A stretch of DNA of 64,000 nt from assembly GCF_016937615.1 (NCBI RefSeq), contig NZ_JAFHKI010000067.1, forward strand, positions 1-64,000, read 5' to 3'. Positions 45,930 to 55,767 of this stretch are shown in pieces. Position numbers and translations under genes: made by a program. This DNA comes from Pseudomonas lactucae (GTDB lineage Bacteria; Pseudomonadota; Gammaproteobacteria; Pseudomonadales; Pseudomonadaceae). How positions within the stretch are numbered: the first letter of the stretch is position 1; each line of letters opens with the position of its first letter. The notes below the pieces were generated by a model. That model was not told where the DNA came from, made no database searches, and saw only the letters and a list, made by a program, of their open reading frames with translations.

Positions 45930-46691
45930 TTACATCGAGGTTGTCGCCAGTAATAGCGCAGGCAACATTTGCGCGGCCGAGCCCATCAGCATCAATTCGT
46001 TTGGGGCTCCCAGGCAAACGTCTGCGATATTGACGTGGATAACTGTTGCGCCAGATGCCAATGCGATTTCAGGAATATCCGCCGCAGGCCTTACGAATCC
46101 TGACGTTCCCACGGAGATCAGGACGTCGCAATTTTTGACGTCGACCATTGCTACTTTCCAAGCACCAGCAGGCAGGTCCTCTCCAAACCACACAACACCA
46201 GGTCGGAGTTTCCCATTGCACCGTGTGCACCGGGGCGGTTCTACCCATTGTCCTTCTGCTGAAACCTGAAATTGATCAGTCGTGAGTAATGCCGGACGCT
46301 TGCACGCAAAGCAGATCGGCTTGATCAAGCTGCCATGCAAATGCACGACGTTCTGAGACCCAGCCCGCTCGTGCAGGTCATCGATATTTTGAGTGATGAT
46401 CGAAACCTTTTTGCCGGTGCTCGCCAGTTGGCTAATCGAAAGATGAGCGGCGTTTGGTTGGGCCTGGCCAGCTTGGAAACGCCGCCACAGATACCACCCC
46501 CAAACCATCTGAGGGTTCTCTCTAAAAGCACGTGCCGTTTCCAACCTTTCAGGGTCGTGTTTCGCCCAAATGCCTGTGAGCTTGTCGCGAAATGTTGGAA
46601 TCCCACTTTCCGCAGAAATGCCGGCGCCGGTGAAAAATACGACCTTTCGAGCGGCTGCCAGGGATTCGATACCCCTATCCAAGTCGTTCAT
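45930..46691 (-). CDS. Sir2-family NAD-dependent deacylase
   Basis: A 253-residue sirtuin. It has the NAD-binding GAGISAESGIPTFRDK (~22-37), QNIDDLHERAG (~103-113), the catalytic His in VVHLHGS, a zinc site (CFACKRPALL ... CTRCNGK) and the SVGTSGFVRPAADIPEIALA segment. It could deacylate proteins; many defence islands carry Sir2 enzymes that consume NAD. Here it is single-domain, like CobB. ATG 46691 overlaps the preceding small gene's stop (ATGA), so both form one operon. Confidence 0.9.
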   Translation of the reverse strand: MNDLDRGIESLAAARKVVFFTGAGISAESGIPTFRDKLTGIWAKHDPERLETARAFRENPQMVWGWYLWRRFQAGQAQPNAAHLSISQLASTGKKVSIITQNIDDLHERAGSQNVVHLHGSLIKPICFACKRPALLTTDQFQVSAEGQWVEPPRCTRCNGKLRPGVVWFGEDLPAGAWKVAMVDVKNCDVLISVGTSGFVRPAADIPEIALASGATVIHVNIADVCLGAPNELMLMGSAAQMLPALLLATTSM

Positions 46692-46963
46692 TTCGGACTT
46701 TGGGCGTTTGTTGCGTCGGAGATTGGGGAGTAATAGCTGGTCTCGATGGAAGAGCTGAACACTGGCCCCATTGGCGATATTAAAGGGTCTGAACCTTCTT
46801 CAATACGTCCCGCCAGCAGCACCTGAAACTGATCTGGATAGTGACGTAGGAGGAATTTGGCATCACGTCGTATCCGTTCGGGCAGCGATGAATCTCGGGA
46901 CAGCTCAAGCAGAAACTTACCAGTTTGTATGACTGCATGTGTGCGTTCATTTGGCATGGTCAT
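46688..46963 (-). CDS. BPSL0761-family small protein
   Basis: A 91-residue protein starting MTMPNERTHAVIQTGKFLLE, then LSRDSSLPERIRRDAKFLLR and HYP. I recognise this as the BPSL0761 family, of unknown function, common in islands of beta- and gamma-proteobacteria. ATG 46963 follows GAGGG; the upstream extension to 47074 is not family-like. It is coupled to the Sir2 gene by ATGA overlap. Confidence 0.75.
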   Translation of the reverse strand: MTMPNERTHAVIQTGKFLLELSRDSSLPERIRRDAKFLLRHYPDQFQVLLAGRIEEGSDPLISPMGPVFSSSIETSYYSPISDATNAQSPK

Positions 46964-47470
46964 AGCGATACCCTCAGAGTTGTCTCGCAGCAGCGCTTGG
47001 GTGCTAATGCTCAACACTGTCTTCAGTTTAGCTCTCATAAGCTGAGTCAGGGACGATGGGGGGATAGTTTTCACTCAGATCCGTGATGGTGACGAAAAGC
47101 CTTGAGGCTTCCATCATGCTCAAACGACCGGTCGGGGTCGCGGCAGTTACCACCGGGGACTGCCTGATCGAGCAGTCCATTAGCCCTTTACATCCACAGC
47201 GTGGCGAGAAGCGTATGACAACACAACGTGTTGCTGCCACGCCCTCTCGCTTTGTAAGGTTATGCTTGAACCTGTAGCGCCTCCATGCCAACAGCGGACC
47301 AGGCAAAGAGACTGAACTCAACAGCTACTAGGTCTGTAGGAACATACGAGGTTTCCGACGTTATTACCTCAGAAATAAGCTCGCTGGTGACTTTCCTTCT
47401 TTCTTCTCGAGAATTTTCACAGTGTGCGTTCCGCCGAAAAACACATGAGATTTCAGATAATCGGCATTCG
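46964..47470. other. region without a firm gene
   Basis: About 500 bases. A 97-codon minus-strand frame (47028-47321) and a plus-strand frame (47083-47277) exist, but both lack a ribosome site and family features. The stretch 47140-47220 is GC-rich and does not fold into a clear terminator. Confidence 0.4.
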
Positions 47471-48307
47471 CTACCAAGTCGAGCCAGCGGGTAAATCCTC
47501 AGGGTTGGCCACCATCAGTAGATGCTCTGGAGCTTTCTCACGATCAGGATCGACAGCAGCACGGAATGACTGAATCAAGTATTTCGCCATTGAGGCGCGG
47601 ACTGTGAATACCTTGGCCACGGTGCCCCCCATGTACTCGTCCCTGACCATCATGGCTTGACCAGCTGAAAGCCCATGGTGCGGGACCAGACGTATGGAAA
47701 TCATCTGATGCCAAGCACGGTCCTGCTCCCCTGAATGCAGATCAGTGCGGTCAGATGAAGTCACGATAGAAATACGACCTAGGTTAAAATCCCTAAATTC
47801 CTGAGCCTTTGCGCAAAACGCTCGAATATGCCAACGCGGTCCCGCCTGAATGAGCGCATGAGGCCTGATAATCCGATCCTGTCCCTGCGGGGTGGTCATG
47901 GACCGATATTGCACCTGTATACATCGGCCCAGGGAAATCGCTTGGTGGATCTGAGAAAACAACGGATACCGGATAGAGGTAGCGTCGATTTGAGAGTGTT
48001 CGAACGGGACTGACACTGCAACTCCCTCAAACCCTTTGGAAGCGCCTATCAACCGCTGGTACTCATCAAATGCCCCAACTGTGAGATGGGGACGCAATCC
48101 CCAAGACGCAACATAGCTTTTGCTAGCCATTTCTGGCTCGCAAGCATTGGGATACTGCGTCCGATACATGGCGAGGTCCCGGCTGGCAAGGGTTTCGTGC
48201 ACTTCAAACAAACTCAACAGACGCGACCGGGAAACACGCCCCTCCCAAAGAAGAAGCATCTCAATAGCTTCAAGTCGCTCTCTGGGTGCTGAGCTGCGGC
48301 GAGGCAT
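47471..48307 (-). CDS. WYL-domain transcriptional regulator
   Basis: A 278-residue regulator: N-terminal winged helix (RERLEAIEMLLLWEGRVSRS), a WYL ligand-binding domain (RCIQVQYRSMTTPQGQDRII, RPHALIQAGPRWHIRAFCAK) and a C-terminal WCX-type part (FTVRASMAKYLIQSF). It resembles BrxR/CapW regulators, which repress phage-defence genes and sense a ligand. It is divergent from jetA, with an 11-bp inverted repeat between the two starts. ATG 48307 is preferred; the frame runs upstream to 48343, inside the operator. It probably represses both itself and the Wadjet operon. Confidence 0.87.
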   Translation of the reverse strand: MPRRSSAPRERLEAIEMLLLWEGRVSRSRLLSLFEVHETLASRDLAMYRTQYPNACEPEMASKSYVASWGLRPHLTVGAFDEYQRLIGASKGFEGVAVSVPFEHSQIDATSIRYPLFSQIHQAISLGRCIQVQYRSMTTPQGQDRIIRPHALIQAGPRWHIRAFCAKAQEFRDFNLGRISIVTSSDRTDLHSGEQDRAWHQMISIRLVPHHGLSAGQAMMVRDEYMGGTVAKVFTVRASMAKYLIQSFRAAVDPDREKAPEHLLMVANPEDLPAGSTW

Positions 48308-48336
48308 GACTGCTAATCCGAGAAATTTAACTGACA

Positions 48337-48368
48337 GTAGCATAGATATAGCAATAGATCTATGCTAC
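48337..48368. promoter_or_regulatory. operator between WYL regulator and jetA
   Basis: GTAGCATAGAT (48337-48347) and ATCTATGCTAC (48358-48368) are perfect inverted repeats with a 10-base spacer, so the centres are two helical turns apart. Position, 30 bases from each start, is ideal for repression by the divergent regulator. Confidence 0.82.
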
Positions 48369-48400
48369 GGATAAGAGCCTCAGCAGTTTGAGTGTTAGGT

Positions 48401-49819
48401 ATGGAAATCCGCACGCCACCGCTGTTCGAACGCATTCCGGAAGACATATTCCGACCGCTTGCCGCCACCAACAATCGTCGCTACTGGGAGCTTCTCAGCC
48501 GGCTAATGGATGAGATGTGGGGCGAGGGAGGACGATCGCCTGGAGAAGAAGCACCGAAACCCATTGTTATTCGCACAATCGAATCTCTGCTGATTGCGGA
48601 CGATCCGTGGGGCGAAGAGCTCGGCAGCAGCTTAAATATTCGCGCCCATAATGCTTTCAAGGTGTTGTCTACAAGTGGATGGCTCAGCGAACGCCGCCGC
48701 GGGGTGATCGAACACATCACGGTCCGACCGATTATAGCCCGCTTGTATTCGCTGCTTTCAGACTTTGCCTATCATCAGCCAGAGTTCTTGGGCGGCCAGG
48801 TACAGTCCATTTGCGTGAACCTGCGGGAAGTGTCAACCGGCAAGGCTCCGCAGCTTTATACCATTGCAGCCAAGCATGCCAAACAGTGCCTAGCTCACAT
48901 CGCGAATACCGGATGCCGCATTCAGGATGTGATGGATGAGCTGGTTACAAAACAGTCGACAAAGGAATTCACCCAGGGCTTTTTCGAACAGTACATCGAC
49001 AAGGTTTTCATCGCCGACTACAGCGATATGCGTACCAACAACCATCCGCTGCAATTCAGGTCCGAGGTCATTCGGTTCACGCTGCAATTTCAGCATGACA
49101 AGGATTTTCGTGATTCGCTGATCGGATGGTACGCGCAGAAAATGACGGGCGATGACTTTCTACGCGCTGAAGCCCTTTATGAACGTGATACCCGTCAGCT
49201 TCTGCGCCTTCGAGAGGTTGAGGAGCACCTGCGTCGGCTTGATGAAGAGATACGGATCGCTTACCAGAGGGCGTTAGCATTATTCGAATACAAGTTGAGG
49301 TCGCCTGGCAATTTCGATCAACTGATTCAACAGGCGATACGAGGCACGCTAGATCTTACGGAGGGGCATTCCGCCCTACCCGCAGCATCAGGCTTTTATC
49401 ATGCCTCGGGTGTAGGTCTGGCCAAACCTCGAGCGGCAACCCGGGAAATGCGCGCAACACCCGTTGAGAGGAAACAACCCAGCGTCGAGCAGTTGGCCAT
49501 GGAGGCGCTCAGGCAGCAAATGAATGCGGCCCGCAACATTACGGCCATCAAGCTCGCACAGTACGCTGCCCGCCACCTCAAAAGAAAACAGGCAATCGTT
49601 TCCGATGAGTTAACTATCGAATCGATCACCGACCTTTGCTGCTATCAGAAGCTGCTGCTAATCGCTTCACGTGAAAAATGCCCACCAGACAAACAGTCAG
49701 ACGATCCGCATCTTCAGATGGTTCGGGGCATGCATGTGAGCTTTGTTGACAATGCCGTCACCCGCAATGAATACATGGAGCATCAACAATTCGTGATCCG
49801 CGCAAGGAGTGTCAAATGA
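48401..49819 (+). CDS. jetA: Wadjet subunit JetA (MksF-like kleisin)
   Basis: A 472-residue protein starting MEIRTPPLFERIPEDIFRPL, the JetA/MksF-type N-terminus. It is helical, with a coiled coil near residues 240-290 (LREVEEHLRRLDEEIRIAYQ). In Wadjet it is the kleisin that bridges the JetC dimer. The start is ATG 48401; a GTG three codons earlier (48392) is an alternative, and neither has a strong ribosome site. It overlaps jetB by four bases (ATGA). Confidence 0.87.
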   Translation: MEIRTPPLFERIPEDIFRPLAATNNRRYWELLSRLMDEMWGEGGRSPGEEAPKPIVIRTIESLLIADDPWGEELGSSLNIRAHNAFKVLSTSGWLSERRRGVIEHITVRPIIARLYSLLSDFAYHQPEFLGGQVQSICVNLREVSTGKAPQLYTIAAKHAKQCLAHIANTGCRIQDVMDELVTKQSTKEFTQGFFEQYIDKVFIADYSDMRTNNHPLQFRSEVIRFTLQFQHDKDFRDSLIGWYAQKMTGDDFLRAEALYERDTRQLLRLREVEEHLRRLDEEIRIAYQRALALFEYKLRSPGNFDQLIQQAIRGTLDLTEGHSALPAASGFYHASGVGLAKPRAATREMRATPVERKQPSVEQLAMEALRQQMNAARNITAIKLAQYAARHLKRKQAIVSDELTIESITDLCCYQKLLLIASREKCPPDKQSDDPHLQMVRGMHVSFVDNAVTRNEYMEHQQFVIRARSVK

Positions 49820-50421
49820 TCAGTTGGCAGCGATTAGCAGAAGACTCATCGGGAACCCACACGGCCGAGGATTTCGAGAAGGCGGCGTATCGTCTGATCG
49901 TTTCTCAGACCATCTATGCCGCGGATCACGGTAGTCGGCACACATACCAGCTAATTGTAAAGTATTTAGCGACTTTTAAAGAGCTTCTATCCAAGTTCGG
50001 TATGAGCCTAAGGCACAATCCTCATCACTCCTACCTAGTGGTAATCCCAAGCCATCAGGTCGCCGAAAAGATGTCGATTAATGAAACCCGTCTCGCCTTG
50101 GTTCTACGTCGTTTCTACGATGACCGGATGCACACCGCCGAAATTAGCGACGGCGAAGCCTACATATCTCTGGAAGAGCTGGAACGTGCTTACCGCGAGT
50201 GGCTCACCCGCGCCCTGCCCGAACGGGCAGATCTCAGGCAACTCGCCGCTGCGTTAAAGCGCTATGGAATAGTGCGTCTAGAAGATTCAGAAGACGGGCA
50301 GCCATTCAAGATCGTCATCCGACCGGGCATCACCGATATCCTCGGCGAGGCGGCTCTCCATCAGCTTGCCGCTTACGGGATCGTTGAAATCAGCTCCGAG
50401 GTCGACAATGAAACTGCTTGA
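49816..50421 (+). CDS. jetB: Wadjet subunit JetB (MksE-like)
   Basis: A 201-residue winged-helix protein equivalent to MksE/KITE subunits: ADHGSRHTYQLIVKYLATFK in the first half and ERADLRQLAAALKRYGIVRL in the second. JetB binds the JetA kleisin. It overlaps jetA (ATGA) and jetC (14 bases), so the four genes are translated as a unit. Confidence 0.85.
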   Translation: MISWQRLAEDSSGTHTAEDFEKAAYRLIVSQTIYAADHGSRHTYQLIVKYLATFKELLSKFGMSLRHNPHHSYLVVIPSHQVAEKMSINETRLALVLRRFYDDRMHTAEISDGEAYISLEELERAYREWLTRALPERADLRQLAAALKRYGIVRLEDSEDGQPFKIVIRPGITDILGEAALHQLAAYGIVEISSEVDNETA

Positions 50422-53400
50422 GCATGTGGTGCTGGTTCAGTTTTTTCTGTACGGCAGCGAAGATTTGGAGATGGGTCTGAACACTGCTTTTCTTGGCCCA
50501 AACGGTACGGGCAAATCCGCCATTCTGGACGCTATCCAAGTGGTGATGCTGGCCGCCGATGGCAGCCGCACGCATTTCAACGCAGCTGGTGAAGGTAAGC
50601 GGCGGGCGCGGACCCTACGTGAATACTGCCTTGGTGCCTACCTGCCTGGGATGAACGAGTATGCTCGCACTTCCGCCAACACCTATGTTGACTTGGTATT
50701 TCGGGATACGGAGACCGGCATCCCCTTTACTGCAGGAGTCGCGCTCAGTGCGCGGATTGAAGACTCACAGCATGAAGTTGAAGGGCTGTACATCCTTCCT
50801 GGCGTCGCGTTAACACCCAAGCATCATCAGCAAACAGAGGGCCAACGGGAGACCGTATTGCCATGGAGACAATTTCGCCATGTCGCTGCCGATTTATGCA
50901 GACTGGAGGGGCACGGCACGCCCGTCATTACGAGGCATAAAGACGAATTTGTCCGACAACTGCTCATTGACTACTTAGCTGGTCCCGGCGATAAGCCCAA
51001 TTCGAAATCCCTGCGATCGGCTTTTGCGCGCTCGCTAAAACTCAGCGAGGAAATCCATGATCTGAGCGATACCTTGCGTCAACATTTGATCGAACCCATG
51101 CCAACCCATGTCAAGGCGTTTCGGGATCGGCTAGACGATGTGCGCAAGCTTCGCGACCTGATCAAAACGCTGAAAGAACGAATCGGCCACGCCACCAAGA
51201 CCGTAAATCAATACGCGTTAGTGAAGCGCGAGCGTAGCGCTGAGGTAAATTTGAAGGTGCTCAGGCACACCTACGACCTCGAAAAACAAGGTGAAACCCT
51301 TGATGCAGCTCTATCTGATGCAGAGAGGCTCGGCGACAGGATTGAATTCGCCAATATGGAACTGGGAAGAGCTGAGACCCAGGCGATAAATGCTCAGGAA
51401 GAGCGTGACCTCGCGATCGCTGAACTGCACAGTAATCCTGAGTATCGCAACCAGGAAGATCTGGCTGGAAACCTGAAGCGAATGGAGAGCACGCGAGATA
51501 ATCGGCAGAAGGAGTTGCTCCTACACTTCACCTCGATGATGGCCGCTATCGCCTCATGTGCTTCTCATTTTCATGACGAATCGGATATCAAACTACTCAA
51601 CCATGCCAGTCTCCAATCGACCGCATTGATTGAGATGCTTCAAGCAGGGACGTTACCGCCCGCTGGTTCGGTGCAATCCGTAACCCGATCTTTGAGCCTA
51701 GTGTACAGCTTGGTCCATGCTGCCTTGAATCAGGCAGAACAGGAGCTACAACTGGCCAAAGCCAGACATCAAGACGCTCTTACCAATTTGGATCGAGCCG
51801 ACAGAGGCCTCACTGAACTCAATGACGACACTATCCGCCTGATAGGCGTATTGAAGAACGCTGGCATAGAGGCCGCTCCAGTATGTGACTTGGTCAGCAT
51901 CGTAGATCCCGAGTGGCAGCCTGCTATTGAATCGTGGCTTGGACGTCACGTGGAGGCCCTGCTCATCGCTCCCGATCAGGAGCTACAGGCGATAAAGATC
52001 TACCGCAGCGGTATCGCGAGCGGCATCTACGGGGTCAAGCTAGCCCTTCCTTCCCGCATGCGAACATGGATTCCGGCTGATAACCAACTGTATGCCGCAC
52101 AGCTTGTTCAAGGTGAGAATGTCGACGCCGTCCGTTACCTGCAGGGAGAGCTAGGACGGACTACGTTGGTCGAGACCAATGAACAGTTGCGTGCTGGCAT
52201 AAAGGTTATTTCCAAGGAAGGGATGGCAAGTGCTGGCGGCGGGATTGAGCGTCGACGCCTGCGCGGCACTCATGAACTGCGTATCGGTCGCAACGATGCC
52301 TATGCCAGAAGGCAGCGGTCAACCCGCTATGTTCAGGATACCGCAGAGCAACTCCGCCAAACGAATGAGACAGTAAATCATCTGGCTTCTCCTCATAAGA
52401 AGCTCGCGCGATTCTCGGATGCTGCCGATGTTCAGGTTTTGATCGAGAGCCTGCTCCACGAGCTTTCGCGCGCAATGAATGAAACGACCATTCACCGGGC
52501 GGCCTTTGAAAACACCCTCACCGATACACTAATTGCGCTCACTCACAAAAAAGAAATAGCCATTACACGCCAGGCTGATGCAGATCGGGCTGTGCTGCAG
52601 TGTGTAGGAAACCTCGCGGGCTTAAGGACGAATCTGATCATCTGCCAGAAACAGATTCAGGAGCTTGAAGCATCCTTGGAATTCAAGCAGCTTGCCGAGC
52701 GCGAGTCACGGCAACACCCGCTCTACAGCGCAGATGAGGTAGAACGCTTACGTACTCGACTCGATGGCAAGTATGGGGATAGCTGGTCGATTAAGTTTGG
52801 CGAACTGGACCAAGCACTAAAGAACGCTATCGAATCCGCTGCAAACGCCCACCGCGATGCTTGGGTGTTATTCACCAGCTACGCAAACAACTACCACCTG
52901 CAAAACCATGATGTCACCAACGAAAACTGGATAGCTGCGTTCGAATTCATTTTCAAAGAGCGTCAGCGGCTAGAGGAACTCGAACTGGTGGAGCAGGAGC
53001 AGAAGGCGGAGCAGGCCTATGAGGCTGCGGTTAAGGTATTTCGTACGGATGTTGCGCAGACGCTGCTTTCTGGGTTCGACCAGCTTGATGAGCAGATCAA
53101 AACTCTGACCGCCGTTCTAGGAGCCGCCCCTCCCTTCACCAACGATGAACGCTACGAGTTCAAGTACAAGGTGGTCGAAGAACACAAGGATCTGTACGAC
53201 TTCCTTGAGCGCGTGCGCGCCCATGGCGGCTCCGATGACGATTTGTTTGGCGGTCCAGGTGAAACTCCGGAAGCGTTCCGCATGCTGGTAGACGACGACA
53301 TCAGCTCGACCCTGCTTGATGACACGAGCCCTCTGAATGACCATCGGCGCTTTTTCAGCTATGACGTCGAAGTTTTTCAACATGGCGCGTCTGTCGGGAT

Positions 53401-53827
53401 GTTGAGCAACCGTTTTGGCAAAGCGTCGGGTGGCGAGCATCGCACCCCGCTGTATCTGATTTTCGGGGCGGCGTTGGCTGCCGCTTACGGAAGATCGAAA
53501 GGTAGTACCTCAGGCGGGGGCATCATGCTGCTAGACGAAGCATTCGACAAAATGGACCCACAAAACATCCGGGCGGCTGTTCGCTATCTCAACGGCCTTG
53601 GATTGCAGTTGATAATGGCAGGCCCTGAAACTGATCAAGCCAAGCTCTCATCGTTCCTGAACGTGTACTACGACATGTCTCGCTTCGGGACCAGGGACGT
53701 GAACCTGTCGAAAAATGTCGTGTTCGACAAAGCTCGAGAATTGCTTCACAGCGACAATTTCTACGCGCACCCGGATCTCCTGCAACAGGAAATCAATAGA
53801 CTGGATGGCGCCGATGAGCCTCGCTAG
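50408..53827 (+). CDS. jetC: Wadjet SMC-like ATPase JetC (MksB-like)
   Basis: A 1139-residue SMC-type ATPase. Walker A is FLGPNGTGKSAILDAIQ (residues 29-45). Long coiled coils flank a hinge near residue 500-610 (PEWQPAIESWLGRHVEALLI). The C-terminal head has the signature FGKASGGEHRTPLYLIFGAA and Walker B GGIMLLDEAFDKMDPQNIRA. JetC dimers extrude DNA loops, sense small circles and feed them to JetD. ATG 50408 starts the conserved MKLLEHVVLVQFFLY; the open frame upstream is inside jetB. All nucleotide-binding motifs are intact. Confidence 0.93.
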   Translation: MKLLEHVVLVQFFLYGSEDLEMGLNTAFLGPNGTGKSAILDAIQVVMLAADGSRTHFNAAGEGKRRARTLREYCLGAYLPGMNEYARTSANTYVDLVFRDTETGIPFTAGVALSARIEDSQHEVEGLYILPGVALTPKHHQQTEGQRETVLPWRQFRHVAADLCRLEGHGTPVITRHKDEFVRQLLIDYLAGPGDKPNSKSLRSAFARSLKLSEEIHDLSDTLRQHLIEPMPTHVKAFRDRLDDVRKLRDLIKTLKERIGHATKTVNQYALVKRERSAEVNLKVLRHTYDLEKQGETLDAALSDAERLGDRIEFANMELGRAETQAINAQEERDLAIAELHSNPEYRNQEDLAGNLKRMESTRDNRQKELLLHFTSMMAAIASCASHFHDESDIKLLNHASLQSTALIEMLQAGTLPPAGSVQSVTRSLSLVYSLVHAALNQAEQELQLAKARHQDALTNLDRADRGLTELNDDTIRLIGVLKNAGIEAAPVCDLVSIVDPEWQPAIESWLGRHVEALLIAPDQELQAIKIYRSGIASGIYGVKLALPSRMRTWIPADNQLYAAQLVQGENVDAVRYLQGELGRTTLVETNEQLRAGIKVISKEGMASAGGGIERRRLRGTHELRIGRNDAYARRQRSTRYVQDTAEQLRQTNETVNHLASPHKKLARFSDAADVQVLIESLLHELSRAMNETTIHRAAFENTLTDTLIALTHKKEIAITRQADADRAVLQCVGNLAGLRTNLIICQKQIQELEASLEFKQLAERESRQHPLYSADEVERLRTRLDGKYGDSWSIKFGELDQALKNAIESAANAHRDAWVLFTSYANNYHLQNHDVTNENWIAAFEFIFKERQRLEELELVEQEQKAEQAYEAAVKVFRTDVAQTLLSGFDQLDEQIKTLTAVLGAAPPFTNDERYEFKYKVVEEHKDLYDFLERVRAHGGSDDDLFGGPGETPEAFRMLVDDDISSTLLDDTSPLNDHRRFFSYDVEVFQHGASVGMLSNRFGKASGGEHRTPLYLIFGAALAAAYGRSKGSTSGGGIMLLDEAFDKMDPQNIRAAVRYLNGLGLQLIMAGPETDQAKLSSFLNVYYDMSRFGTRDVNLSKNVVFDKARELLHSDNFYAHPDLLQQEINRLDGADEPR

Positions 53828-54977
53828 GGAGACGCTGCTTCGCCTACTCACGCGTGGAGAACGTGCCAGATTGAGTGGCGGCTCACGCACGATCCGTGAA
53901 GACTTTAGCAAGCCGGAGTCGCTCTACTGGCGGCAAAAACTCCACGATCGAGACGCCCTGCATGCCCAGATGCGCTTAGCTGCAGCAGCGGGTGCAGTCA
54001 AACTCGAGTGGGCTCTCCAGGGAGGGGACGATCGTCCCTTGGATGCTGTGGTACTTCTTGATGTGGATCTGCTGGCCACCCATCTTGGGCGATCAACCAA
54101 CATCGCCTCTGTCGCCAAGGCGCGCGAACAGTTATGCCAATGGAGCTCGAATGCCCGGGTGGAAGAGCTACTGATGCATTGGGCCGGCCTCAAACAGGTC
54201 AGATCCTTAGGCCCTGAATCCGCGAACGATTTTGCTGATGCACTGCGAGTTTTAGACGCAATGGCGGCATCCGCTGAAGATCAAGTAGTTCGCCAACTGA
54301 GCGTTCAACTGTTCAGAAACTCCAAACGCATTGAAGCCCTGCTCAAGCACTTGGACGTTTTGACCAGCGAGACTCTCAATTCTCGGGCTCGTCACTGGAG
54401 CGAGGTGTTAGGTGAAATTGGCCTCACCAAAGAGCCGCAACCGTTTCTGGTCGCTGGAAACGGATTTATCGAACTGGATGACGGGGTACAGTGCTCCATT
54501 GTTCGCCCTTTCATCGGCGTTGCGAACTCGGTCATCCGGAGCTATTCAGGTAGGCCTGAGTGGCTGTTGACCATAGAAAACCTCACGACGTTTCATCAGG
54601 CAGCCAAAGCGCTGCTTTCCAACCGGCCGGGACTTGTCATCTACACCGCCGGCATGCCTTCCCCGACTTGGGGCAAAGCGTATGTGAACATTCTTATGTC
54701 GCTTCCAGACTGCACACGCATTCTTCACTGGGGCGATCATGACGAGGGGGGATTTCGCATCGCTGCGCGTGTTGCTTACTTCGCTGCGACCACAGCGCAC
54801 CGTCTTGAACCCTGGTGCATGGACGCGAATAAGTGGAGCGTTCAAGGCGATGAGGCCGAGGCAGAACAGCATCGATCAATGACCAGAAGCGCCATACGAG
54901 CCGGCTGGGAAGAACTGGCATCTAAGCTCCAAGCAATAATCTTAGAACAGGAAGCTTTGCCTATTAGTTTGCCGTGA
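53814..54977 (+). CDS. jetD: Wadjet nuclease subunit JetD
   Basis: A 387-residue protein with a C-terminal Toprim domain: Glu255 (LLTIENLTTF) and Asp308/Asp310 (RILHWGDHDEGGFRIAARVA), the metal-binding trio of topoisomerase-type nucleases. The N-terminal part is the JetD arm domain. It is the cutter of the complex and cleaves closed circular DNA. ATG 53814 overlaps the jetC end by 14 bases. The catalytic residues are intact, so the system is probably active. Confidence 0.9.
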   Translation: MSLARETLLRLLTRGERARLSGGSRTIREDFSKPESLYWRQKLHDRDALHAQMRLAAAAGAVKLEWALQGGDDRPLDAVVLLDVDLLATHLGRSTNIASVAKAREQLCQWSSNARVEELLMHWAGLKQVRSLGPESANDFADALRVLDAMAASAEDQVVRQLSVQLFRNSKRIEALLKHLDVLTSETLNSRARHWSEVLGEIGLTKEPQPFLVAGNGFIELDDGVQCSIVRPFIGVANSVIRSYSGRPEWLLTIENLTTFHQAAKALLSNRPGLVIYTAGMPSPTWGKAYVNILMSLPDCTRILHWGDHDEGGFRIAARVAYFAATTAHRLEPWCMDANKWSVQGDEAEAEQHRSMTRSAIRAGWEELASKLQAIILEQEALPISLP

Positions 54978-55029
54978 TTAGAGATTGACGATAAGGGGTC
55001 AATTCGACATAGCCACCAACACTGTTGCG

Positions 55030-55767
55030 TCAAGCAGGATCGCAAAGCCACAGATGGCGTAACATTATAGGGTTGTCTTGGCCTGGTAATATAGGCGCAG
55101 AGCGTAGATGGCCAGTTTGGATGATGGGGCGTGTATTAGCACATCCTGCGGGGGACACCTGTATTGGCCAGTCCCGTAAAGCTAACCGTTCGCCATTGGT
55201 TTGTTTGGGAGGTCCTGACAGCTGTCGCGCGAAATGAGTAGTGAGTGCCGAAACTGGATGGCGATCCTTAATCGAGAATACATAGGCCACCATATGTGCA
55301 TGGGGCATGCGCCAAGCGTAGCGGCCATCTAGGAATCGCTGGATGCCTTCATTACCATATTGGGTAAGCCGACGGCCGAGATGCAGCACCTTACATTCGA
55401 AGAAAAGTGCGTCGTGGCGTCCATCGCTAATACCTTGGCGCGGTTGAGCTGGATATATCGTGATGTCTGGTGTCTTATCGATCGAAGCTCCGAGACAATC
55501 GGCGAGCTTGGCGTCTCGAACAGGAACGCCGAACAGCTCGGCCGTGAAGCCTGGCACAGTACCCCGGGTACGAATATCAACCAGGACATCTAATAAGCGG
55601 TCCGTAATGCGATCCTCATCACGTGTGACCAACACAGTCTGATGGTTAACCAGCAGAGTGCGCCACGCCTCGCGGATCGCATGCTCAACAACGGCTATAA
55701 CTCTATCATTCCATGGCGCGAAAGCATCGTGTTTTGCTGGCACCCTTCCTAGGCTGGTGAACGTCAC
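55030..55767 (-). CDS. PD-(D/E)XK nuclease of restriction-like operon
   Basis: A 245-residue protein with a nuclease core: Pro100-Asp101 in DKTPDITIYPAQ, then Glu124-Cys-Lys126 in DALFFECKVLHLGRRL. The start is taken as GTG 55767, which overlaps the methylase stop (GTGA); an in-frame ATG at 55842 would lie 79 bases inside the methylase gene. It is encoded after a large adenine methylase, so it may be the cutting subunit of a restriction-modification-like system. I do not recognise the exact family. Confidence 0.72.
   Translation of the reverse strand: MTFTSLGRVPAKHDAFAPWNDRVIAVVEHAIREAWRTLLVNHQTVLVTRDEDRITDRLLDVLVDIRTRGTVPGFTAELFGVPVRDAKLADCLGASIDKTPDITIYPAQPRQGISDGRHDALFFECKVLHLGRRLTQYGNEGIQRFLDGRYAWRMPHAHMVAYVFSIKDRHPVSALTTHFARQLSGPPKQTNGERLALRDWPIQVSPAGCANTRPIIQTGHLRSAPILPGQDNPIMLRHLWLCDPA

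Noticed and set aside
47028..47321. 97-codon minus-strand frame
   Set aside because: No ribosome site and no recognisable family; composition is not convincing.
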